A stretch of 7,316 nt of DNA from MAG-120531 sp029242825 (GTDB lineage: Bacteria; Bacteroidota; Bacteroidia; Flavobacteriales; Flavobacteriaceae), in contig JAQWTF010000032.1 of the NCBI GenBank assembly GCA_029242825.1, forward strand, positions 1-7,316, in the 5' to 3' direction. Positions 1 to 6,542 of this stretch are shown here, in pieces (positions within the stretch are counted from its first letter, which is position 1; each line of letters begins with the position of its first letter). Under the pieces are notes generated by a model. It saw only the letters and a list, made by a program, of their open reading frames with translations. It was not told the origin of the DNA and ran no database searches. The position numbers and the translations under genes are program-made.

Positions 1-191
1 GCTACAGGATACAAGAGTTTCTCAGGGGTATTTTTGCTGTTTGGAGGAGGGAGTTTAAAGGGTATTTCCCCTGATTTTTCTTTTTTGTTGTCCCCAATAT
101 TCACCCGTTTACTCGTGCTTTCTTGTGCCCATAAGGAACCACAACCAATGAGTAGGAATAGAAAAAAACAGCTAAATTTTTGGCGACCCAT
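1..191 (-). CDS. Secreted protein of unknown function, N-terminal part only
   Basis: An open frame starts at the ATG at 191-189 and runs off the left edge without a stop, giving 63 complete codons. Residues 1-22 form a signal peptide: basic start (MGRQK), hydrophobic core (FFLFLLIG), then GSLWAQE. Cleavage by signal peptidase I after Ala22 fits, and an A|Q junction is frequent in Bacteroidota. However, Leu14-Ile-Gly-Cys17 is also a perfect lipobox, so lipidation at Cys17 is a real alternative. The visible mature part is rich in Lys, Glu, Asn and Pro (for example PFKLPPPNSK), so probably an unfolded linker before a domain that lies outside the window. I do not recognise the family. The gene follows a strong terminator and has its own candidate promoter, so it is probably transcribed apart from the symporter operon. 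No Shine-Dalgarno sequence precedes the start. Confidence 0.72.
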   Translation of the reverse strand, partial: MGRQKFSCFFLFLLIGCGSLWAQESTSKRVNIGDNKKEKSGEIPFKLPPPNSKNTPEKLLYPV

Positions 192-195
192 ATAA

Positions 196-203
196 CAAAG
201 GTA
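196..203 (-). promoter_or_regulatory. Candidate Bacteroidota -7 box (TACCTTTG)
   Basis: Read on the minus strand, TACCTTTG matches the Bacteroidota sigma-ABfr -7 consensus TAnnTTTG at every fixed position. It ends only four bases before the ATG at 191, so transcription would begin at or next to the start codon and the mRNA would be leaderless or nearly so. I see no clear TTG-type -33 element at the expected distance, which weakens the call. The location, between a terminator and a new gene, supports it. Confidence 0.4.
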
Positions 204-239
204 TAAAAGAAGGCGCTCTTTATGTTTTAAAAGGACGTT

Positions 240-271
240 AAAAAAAAGCGCGGCCTAAAGGCCGCGCTTTT
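240..271 (-). terminator. Rho-independent terminator of the symporter operon
   Basis: Positions 244-255 (AAAAGCGCGGCC) and 260-271 (GGCCGCGCTTTT) are perfect inverted repeats: a 12-bp stem with an 8-bp all-GC core and a 4-base loop. On the minus strand the stem runs into eight consecutive T (247 to 240), as expected of an intrinsic terminator. On the plus strand only four T follow before an A-run, so the minus direction is favoured. It lies about 28 bases after the symporter stop codon. Confidence 0.93.
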
Positions 272-281
272 AAAAAAGTAT

Positions 282-302
282 CTAAGCGATTTAAACGCTT
301 AG
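282..302 (-). repeat. Short inverted repeat over the symporter stop codon
   Basis: CTAAGCG (282-288) and CGCTTAG (296-302) are perfect 7-base inverted repeats around a 7-base AT-only spacer. The right arm contains the symporter stop codon at 299-301. No T-run follows on the minus strand, so this is not a terminator by itself. It forms a second small hairpin just upstream of the strong one and might stabilise the mRNA 3' end, or be chance. Confidence 0.4.
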
Positions 303-1888
303 GCAAAGTATAAGTACACGCCAATCACCAGAACGCAAATGGCTATTCCAACTTCTTTTACATACTTAAAAGGAAGGATGTCTACTTGTTTGGTATAGTT
401 CAATTCATAGGGGGTTTCCATGGGTTTAAATAGACCAATTAACAACATAATCGCCGTGTTGAGTAAAAATAAAATAGCCATAACATCTAAGTAATGCGGG
501 TATGTACCGCCATTCTCTGTCACCATTGGTTGAAGTATAAACTGGCTAATGATGTATAAAAGTGAGCCTGAAACAACACCAATTTTAGCGGCTATTGCAG
601 GAACTCTTTTGGTGGTGTAACCCACAAAAATAATGGTTAGAATAGGAATGCTGTAAATTCCGTTTACCTCTTGAAGGTAATCAAATAAGGTTCCAGCATT
701 AGCGATTAATGGCGCTATAAACATGGCGGCAACAGCTAAAATAAGTCCAAAGCGTTTTCCGTTTTTAACCATTTGAAGCTCACTGGCCTCTGGGTTAATG
801 TGTTGTTTGTAAATGTCTACACCAAATAGGGTCACAGAGCTATTTAGCACAGAGTTAAAGGAACTTAAAATGGCTCCAAAGAGTACTGCGGCAAAGAACC
901 CTACCAAGGCCTCAGGCAATACTTCTGCTACGAGCATTGGGTAAGCGGTATCGGCCTTTTCAAGCCCCCCTTCAAATAAATGATAGGCAATAAGTCCGGG
1001 TAATACGACCAATAAAGGCCCCAATACTTTTATAAATGCGGCCAACATGAGTCCTTTCTGACCCTCTGCTAAGTTTTTGGCGGCAAGTGCCCTTTGAATG
1101 ATTTGTTGGTTGGTTCCCCAATAAAATAATTGTACCAGCATCATTCCAGTAAAAATAGTGTGAAAGGGTACTGGATCAGATTCGGTCCCCATTGATTTGA
1201 ATTTGTCAGGGTTTTCTTGTACCAAAATGCTCAGTCCTTCCAAAGCATTTCCGTCTCCAATAGCCATAAGGCCAAAAAGAGGAATCATAAGCCCTCCAAT
1301 CAAAAGGCCAATGGCATTGATAGAATCAGATACTGCAACAGCTTTTAAACCACCAAATACGGCATATATTCCACCAGTAATTCCAATACCCCAGACACAA
1401 ATCCATAGGGCTTCTGTCTCAGTAACGCCTAATAATTCTGGAATATTAAACATCCCACTGATGGCTACAGACCCTGAATATAAAATAACAGGCAGTAAAA
1501 CCACTACATATCCTGTGAGGAAAAGTACAGAGGTAATTGTTTTTGTAGTGACGTCAAATCGGGTGGCTAAAAATTGCGGTACTGTTGTAAGCCCTCCTTT
1601 TAAATATCTGGGCAATAAAAAAATAGCGGTAACGACCATAGCTATCGCGGCAAGGGTTTCCCAAGCCATGACAGATAAACCACTTTCATATGCAGAACCA
1701 TTGAGTCCTACAATTTGTTCTGTGGACAAGTTGGTCAGTAATAGCGAACCCGCAATGACACCAGCAGTTAAACTTCTGCCTCCAAGAAAGTAGCCGTCTG
1801 AAGATTGTTCGTTGGTTTTTCTAGTGGCTAAATAGGCTACTACGGCTACCAAAAGGGTAAACCCAACAAAAGATAAAATTCCTAACAT
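299..1888 (-). CDS. Sodium/solute symporter, SSS (SLC5) family, vSGLT-like
   Basis: Inner-membrane protein of 529 aa that should import a solute, most likely a sugar, together with Na+. About 14 hydrophobic segments are visible, the usual number for vSGLT-type members, and the length is normal. The family signature lies at about 255-290: FYWGTNQQIIQR, then ALAAKNLAEGQKG and AAFIK. Compared with Vibrio vSGLT recalled from memory, sugar-site and gate residues are kept: Asn53 (N64), Glu57 (E68), Gln58 (Q69), Glu77 (E88), Tyr256 (Y263 gate), Lys287 (K294) and Gln406 (Q428). Ser342-Ser343 match the Na2-site serines 364/365. The N260 equivalent appears to be Gln253, so specificity may differ from galactose. 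The DIYK motif follows at 358-361. The gene lies 41 bases after the haloperoxidase with no evident promoter between, and is the last gene before the terminator. The exact substrate cannot be read from the sequence. Confidence 0.93.
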   Translation of the reverse strand: MLGILSFVGFTLLVAVVAYLATRKTNEQSSDGYFLGGRSLTAGVIAGSLLLTNLSTEQIVGLNGSAYESGLSVMAWETLAAIAMVVTAIFLLPRYLKGGLTTVPQFLATRFDVTTKTITSVLFLTGYVVVLLPVILYSGSVAISGMFNIPELLGVTETEALWICVWGIGITGGIYAVFGGLKAVAVSDSINAIGLLIGGLMIPLFGLMAIGDGNALEGLSILVQENPDKFKSMGTESDPVPFHTIFTGMMLVQLFYWGTNQQIIQRALAAKNLAEGQKGLMLAAFIKVLGPLLVVLPGLIAYHLFEGGLEKADTAYPMLVAEVLPEALVGFFAAVLFGAILSSFNSVLNSSVTLFGVDIYKQHINPEASELQMVKNGKRFGLILAVAAMFIAPLIANAGTLFDYLQEVNGIYSIPILTIIFVGYTTKRVPAIAAKIGVVSGSLLYIISQFILQPMVTENGGTYPHYLDVMAILFLLNTAIMLLIGLFKPMETPYELNYTKQVDILPFKYVKEVGIAICVLVIGVYLYFA

Positions 1889-1929
1889 ATGTAATAATTT
1901 GGTTGTTGATTATTTTTGTCTAAGATACC

Positions 1930-3264
1930 TTATTTTAAGGTTTTTAACTTCTCTACCAAGAATTTACCTACGGCATCTCCTTGTTTTACGCCCTCATCTA
2001 TAGCCCTTCTGTTGTGTATTCCTCCGTAAAGCCTAGATACAGCAGCTTCTTCTGAGGCTTCAATAAATGAGCTATAAGATCTTACGCCTAATCCATACAC
2101 CTCTTCTGTGGTGTCTGCAAATGAAAAGTTGTCCCCATAAATGTCAGTGAGTGCTACGGCAGAAGCCCTTGAGATTACAGAATGCCCCGAGGTGTATTCT
2201 GGAAAAGGAGGTGTTTGAAGCAAAGGCAACCAGGTTTCATCTATAAACTCGTTTATAATGGTCTCGGGTCTTACGATTAAGGTATTCCATTTGGTATTCC
2301 AACATGAAATAAACCCGTCGAATAGGGCAATGGATACCCTAGCATAGGCATTGATACTTTCATCCATATTGCTTTGAGCCTGTTGGGCAGCAATTTTAGT
2401 AATCCCAATCCAGTGCCCTCCTGGAGTGATTTTTTTAGTGGCAAACATGGCGTGTCCTCTATGGTGAGACACATAAGGGTTACAGTCCCAGAAGCTAGCT
2501 ATTTCTGTTGCCTCTGTGCTGCCATCTATTTTTTCCCCGAGTTCATACACCTCCATTAACTCTTGGTAAAATGGACTGTCTTTACTCATGTCTACAGGAT
2601 AAGGCGGGGCTGGTTCAAACTGATCAGCGGTAGCTAAGACCAGGGTTCTTATTTTATTCCAGTGCGGCTCAATACCTTCCATATAATCTGGTGGTGTAGG
2701 CTTCCAAAAAGCAGTACCCTCCTGGATGGTATATTTAGGATAGGTTCTGGTTTGTTTGTAAAAATCAGTGTCTGCCCAGGCCAATATATGCGCAGCGACT
2801 AGGTCCCCATAAGCCAGCGAAGCTTCTTTTACACTTGAAGGAAGTCCGTCTTGTTCTAAGCTTGCGTAAAGGGAATCTCTGTATTCTATTATTTTATTTT
2901 CTGAAAAAATTAAGGCAGTACCCACTTTTAAAAAGGCGTGAATGGCAGCCAATTCTGGATGAATGTCTTTGTCGTTTATTTCCGGTATGCTTTTAAAGTC
3001 GCTGAGTTGTCCCGCCATATCCTCGTATTTATTTGGATATTGTTTTTGCATGACAGCATAGGCCGCGATAGTAGGATACATATATACCCTAGAAGCTACA
3101 GGAGGAGAAAAAATATCGTAAACGATCACGTCAGATAGTTGCTGCATGCTATTGTGAAACAGCTGAGGATCTTTTAAGCGCTCTTTGTAGGTGTTGTTTT
3201 CTTCACAGCTCAATAGGCTTATAAAAACAGCACTACACAGAAGAAGTGATTTAATTACTTTCAT
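1930..3264 (-). CDS. Vanadium-dependent haloperoxidase (PAP2 superfamily), lipoprotein
   Basis: Predicted vanadate enzyme of 444 aa that uses H2O2 to oxidise a halide to hypohalous acid. Residues 1-20 form a lipoprotein signal with lipobox Leu17-Leu-Ser-Cys20 followed by EENN, so the mature protein is anchored in an envelope membrane outside the cytoplasm. The vanadate site is complete: Trp322 and Lys325 with Arg332 (K-x6-RP), Ser359-Gly-His361 in TPPFPEYTSGH, and Arg411 with His417 in SRLYGGIH (SR-x5-H). These match W350, K353, R360, S402-G403-H404, R490 and H496 of Curvularia chloroperoxidase. Phe354 occupies the place of its Phe397, where algal bromoperoxidases have His. The N-terminal half (for example DIFSPPVASR) is helical and typical of bacterial members. 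The start is one base after the preceding stop, which implies translational coupling. An acid phosphatase role is the main alternative because the fold and vanadate/phosphate site are shared. Halide and substrate are not determined. Confidence 0.92.
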   Translation of the reverse strand: MKVIKSLLLCSAVFISLLSCEENNTYKERLKDPQLFHNSMQQLSDVIVYDIFSPPVASRVYMYPTIAAYAVMQKQYPNKYEDMAGQLSDFKSIPEINDKDIHPELAAIHAFLKVGTALIFSENKIIEYRDSLYASLEQDGLPSSVKEASLAYGDLVAAHILAWADTDFYKQTRTYPKYTIQEGTAFWKPTPPDYMEGIEPHWNKIRTLVLATADQFEPAPPYPVDMSKDSPFYQELMEVYELGEKIDGSTEATEIASFWDCNPYVSHHRGHAMFATKKITPGGHWIGITKIAAQQAQSNMDESINAYARVSIALFDGFISCWNTKWNTLIVRPETIINEFIDETWLPLLQTPPFPEYTSGHSVISRASAVALTDIYGDNFSFADTTEEVYGLGVRSYSSFIEASEEAAVSRLYGGIHNRRAIDEGVKQGDAVGKFLVEKLKTLK

Positions 3265-3265
3265 T

Positions 3266-6200
3266 TTATTTAAGGTTTAAGTCAATAGTTTTAGCGGTGT
3301 CATTGTTGAAAAGCACCAATAATTTGTGGTCATTTAAAGGCCCAATTGCCCTTGCTTCCATAAAAGGAGGCAGGGATAAAGTGTTGTTTTTAGTGAATGT
3401 ATTTCCGTTAAATCCGGATAGTATTCCTCCAGTATTGGCAGGGGAATTTCCTAATTCTGTCACAAATCCTTTGTAATTTCCAACATAATACAATTTTAAA
3501 TCTCCGGATTGATGGTCTAAATAAAAATCCTCAATGCTGCTCATTTGCGTCTCAATAGGCAATGGCGCTCCTTGGAAAATGCCATTGTTGACATACACCA
3601 TAGAGCGTAATTCTTTAAGGTATTTAGTTTCTATTTCATCTGTTGAATTGTCGTAAAGTTGCCCTATTTCCCTCACCTTAGAAAAGGAGGTGTAGGAAGT
3701 GAACTTCTTCTTGAGCATAGGCATTTGTTTGCTCAGCATATCTTTAGAAGCAAAAGGAATATGTTCGCCCTCGAAAGTGTGAAATACAGTAGGGTCTAGT
3801 TGTTCATTTTTATCAAAATCTTCAAGATATATTTCCACTGGATAATCTACAGAAGCCTTAATCTTCATGTTTAAACCCGCATTTCCTGCAATAATTTCTG
3901 GTTTGTTATCTCCATTTAGATCCTGAAGTAATACAGTATTCCACAAGCCTTGAGTATTGGCCAAGCCCAATGCTTCAGTCTGGTTCTCAAAATTCCTTCC
4001 GTCTTTGTTAATGAGAACTGTGATGGGCATAAAGTCTCCTACAAGCACTAAATCTAGCAGACCATCTTGATTCATATCTCCCCATGCACTGTCAGTAATC
4101 ATTCCGTAGTCTTCACGTGCCAAAAGTTCAAAATTCCCTTTTTGGGTATTTCTTAAAATGACACTAGAGGGTGAAATACCATAGGCTCCTGGTACAGACC
4201 TAAACCCTAAAAACAAATCTGAGAAGCCGTCATTGTCAAAATCTGCCACTGAAATACTCCCTCCATTGGCCATAGGTAAATTGGCCTTAGACCTGGTGAA
4301 ATTTCCTTCGCCGTCGTTTATGTAAAGCCTGTCTACCAATTGTATGTCCCCTTCAGGACTGTCATTACCCCCACTCATCACATAGAGGTCTAAATCTCCG
4401 TCATTGTCAAAATCTATGGCGGCAGCGTCTACGTCTTCATAAAGGGCGTCTTCACTAATGACTGTTTTAATCTCTGCAGTAAAAGTGCCTGCTTCATTTT
4501 GCGTATAAAAAGCACTCTCTTGGTATTTAGCCCCCCCAATAAATAAGTCTTTTAAACCATCTCCATTAAAGTCTTCATGCACATAGCAGGGCCCTTCTGT
4601 AGATAATTTTTCCAGCATTAAAGGCTCTCTTTCGTAGTCGTAATATTTATTTTCTTGGTGCGTAAATGGAAAGTCTACAACGGCAGCCGTATTATTTTTG
4701 TCTGTTTTGCTTTGCACTATTTTGGAGTCTTTAAGCGCACTTATTTCCTGATAGGTATTGATAGCAACACTTTTAATAGTTTGCGTTCCACCAATAGGAA
4801 ATGTAATAGTTAAGGAATCAATAGTGGTATTTTTCCCAATTCCAAAGTGAATATTTTGGCTGGAAGCCGACGCGTAGCCTCTTGTAGCACTCAGCTCTTT
4901 ATACCAAACTTGTTGTCCTGAAAATAGGGTTAGCTTGGCACCACTCGTGTTCTTTATTTCCGCTGAAGGCACCAACTTTACACCCACAAAATTGTGCATA
5001 CTGGGATCTTGGGTGTTTTCTAAGATCTCTAGAGGGCTATTAATATTATTAACCACCAGGTCCATATCTCCATCTAAATCCAAATCTGCATAGGCAGCTC
5101 CATTGGAATAGTTGTTTTTTAGGCCTGCTGCTGATGAGTGTTTTTTAAATTTAAAACCTCCTTGATTATGCAGTAATACATTGGCAATTTCTAACTGGGG
5201 CATTTCCTCAATCAGCTTTTTTTCTAAAAGGTCTTGTTGGTCTTGGTTGTATTGACTAAAGTTTAGGTTACTGAGGTAATTTATATAATCTAAATCATTA
5301 GGCCTTCTATAAATACCGTTGCTGATAAAAATATCAGAAAGCCCGTCGTTGTCAAAGTCTTCTATAAGGGCAGACCAACTCCAATCTGTCGCATAAGTTT
5401 CCGTGAGAAGGGCTATTTCTTGAAAAGCCCCTTGTCCGTTGTTCAATTGAAAATGATTTCTGGAATACTGTGTCTGAAATCCAAAACCCTCTTTGATTTG
5501 AGCTACTTTATCCGAATCTTCTCCTCCAGATTTAAGGCGTATGGATGCTTGGTCAGGCATCATGTCTAATGTAAACACATCTATTAGGGCGTCGTTATTA
5601 AGGTCTGCAACGTCTAATCCCATGGTAAATCTGCTGCTATTGCTAGTCATTTCTGCACTGGCTTCCCTAAAGGTCTTGTCTCCATTATTGAGATAGATAT
5701 AATCGTTTTCATGAAAATCATTACCAACATAAATGTCAATAAACCCGTCTTTGTTTAAATCTGCAGTGGCTAGCCCTAAGCCATAACCTAAAGGACTGTT
5801 GTAAATACCAGCAGCCTGAGTGACGTCTATAAAATTTAAAACACCTGTTTCTAAAGTGTTTTCAAATAACAAATCACCTGAAAGCGGATCTTTTTCTGTC
5901 CTCTTTTCTGCTTTCCCATAACTTCTAGGCGTGTGAACCGTATGGTTGAGTAAATATAAATCTAAGTCCCCATCGTTGTCATAATCAAAGAAGCTCGCTT
6001 GTGTGCCAAAACCTGAAAAGGCGATATTAACCTCTTTTGAAATTTCTTTGAATTTAAAATTACCTTGATTTATAAACAGTTTGTTATGTCCTTTCAGGGT
6101 TTTATAATTTCCTACAACAGAAACATATACATCTAATAAGCCGTCATTGTTCACATCTGCTAGGGTAACTCCATTAGACCAACTGTTTTGAGTATTTATG

Positions 6201-6541
6201 TCTGCAGCAGCTGTTTGATCCTTGAATTTAAGTCCTCCTAAGTTTTCATACACCCTATCTTGAACTTGATTTCCAGTGATAAATAGGTCTTCCAATCCAT
6301 CGTTGTTTAAATCTCCAATGGCCACTCCAGCACCGTTGTAGAAGTAGAGGTATTCTATAATATTTAAATCTGCACTGGGCATTAAAGTATTTTCAAAATC
6401 CACCCCACTTTGTTCTGCAGTAACAGTATTAAAATGAACAGCTGAAACCTCTTTTGGAGACTCACAACTTTGAAGTCCAGCATATAAGGCTGTAAACAGT
6501 AAAGTATTTTTAGCTAAATGTAGTAAGTTGTATTTTTTCAT
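3266..6541 (-). CDS. VCBS/FG-GAP repeat lipoprotein with central ASPIC/UnbV domain
   Basis: Large envelope lipoprotein of 1091 aa. The signal is at 1-26 with lipobox Leu23-Gln-Ser-Cys26, followed by ESPKE. Calcium-type loops DxNxDGxxD start near residues 77, 129, 186, 261, 313, 395 and 486. An ASPIC/UnbV domain follows at about 515-600 (SGAKLTLF, Arg554-Gly, HFGIGK). A second set of loops starts near 657, 710, 767, 822, 874 and 908, with a degenerate repeat at about 1004-1020. Seven repeats on each side would fit two seven-bladed propellers joined by ASPIC/UnbV; the blade count is my inference. The loop at 313 reads NNDALID (Gly replaced by Ala) and the one at 874 ends NGDNKPE. Proteins of this family are often mislabelled RNA-binding because of the UnbV name. 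The gene starts one base after an upstream paralogue and ends one base before the haloperoxidase. No enzymatic residues are recognised; a binding or scaffold role is likely, with unknown ligand. Confidence 0.9.
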   Translation of the reverse strand: MKKYNLLHLAKNTLLFTALYAGLQSCESPKEVSAVHFNTVTAEQSGVDFENTLMPSADLNIIEYLYFYNGAGVAIGDLNNDGLEDLFITGNQVQDRVYENLGGLKFKDQTAAADINTQNSWSNGVTLADVNNDGLLDVYVSVVGNYKTLKGHNKLFINQGNFKFKEISKEVNIAFSGFGTQASFFDYDNDGDLDLYLLNHTVHTPRSYGKAEKRTEKDPLSGDLLFENTLETGVLNFIDVTQAAGIYNSPLGYGLGLATADLNKDGFIDIYVGNDFHENDYIYLNNGDKTFREASAEMTSNSSRFTMGLDVADLNNDALIDVFTLDMMPDQASIRLKSGGEDSDKVAQIKEGFGFQTQYSRNHFQLNNGQGAFQEIALLTETYATDWSWSALIEDFDNDGLSDIFISNGIYRRPNDLDYINYLSNLNFSQYNQDQQDLLEKKLIEEMPQLEIANVLLHNQGGFKFKKHSSAAGLKNNYSNGAAYADLDLDGDMDLVVNNINSPLEILENTQDPSMHNFVGVKLVPSAEIKNTSGAKLTLFSGQQVWYKELSATRGYASASSQNIHFGIGKNTTIDSLTITFPIGGTQTIKSVAINTYQEISALKDSKIVQSKTDKNNTAAVVDFPFTHQENKYYDYEREPLMLEKLSTEGPCYVHEDFNGDGLKDLFIGGAKYQESAFYTQNEAGTFTAEIKTVISEDALYEDVDAAAIDFDNDGDLDLYVMSGGNDSPEGDIQLVDRLYINDGEGNFTRSKANLPMANGGSISVADFDNDGFSDLFLGFRSVPGAYGISPSSVILRNTQKGNFELLAREDYGMITDSAWGDMNQDGLLDLVLVGDFMPITVLINKDGRNFENQTEALGLANTQGLWNTVLLQDLNGDNKPEIIAGNAGLNMKIKASVDYPVEIYLEDFDKNEQLDPTVFHTFEGEHIPFASKDMLSKQMPMLKKKFTSYTSFSKVREIGQLYDNSTDEIETKYLKELRSMVYVNNGIFQGAPLPIETQMSSIEDFYLDHQSGDLKLYYVGNYKGFVTELGNSPANTGGILSGFNGNTFTKNNTLSLPPFMEARAIGPLNDHKLLVLFNNDTAKTIDLNLK

Positions 6542-6542
6542 C

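Noticed and set aside
1197..1793. Plus-strand open frame of 198 codons inside the symporter gene
   Set aside because: It is antisense to a well-conserved membrane protein, has no recognisable domain or signal, and its low-complexity Pro/Ser/Thr make-up is what the reverse of hydrophobic codons yields.
1889..1929. Possible promoter between haloperoxidase and symporter
   Set aside because: No TAnnTTTG box is visible in these 41 bases, so I treat the symporter as part of the same operon, though a weak promoter inside the haloperoxidase gene cannot be excluded.
2277..3138. Short open frames on both strands inside the haloperoxidase gene (2277-2474, 2374-2559, 2938-3138)
   Set aside because: All lie over conserved haloperoxidase coding sequence in other frames and show no independent start context or protein features.
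3400..6340. Recurring DNA words such as ccgtcattgtcaaaatc, considered as a repeat array or CRISPR
   Set aside because: They fall in frame on the Asp/Asn/Gly calcium loops of the VCBS repeats, are irregularly spaced and vary in sequence, so they reflect protein repeats.
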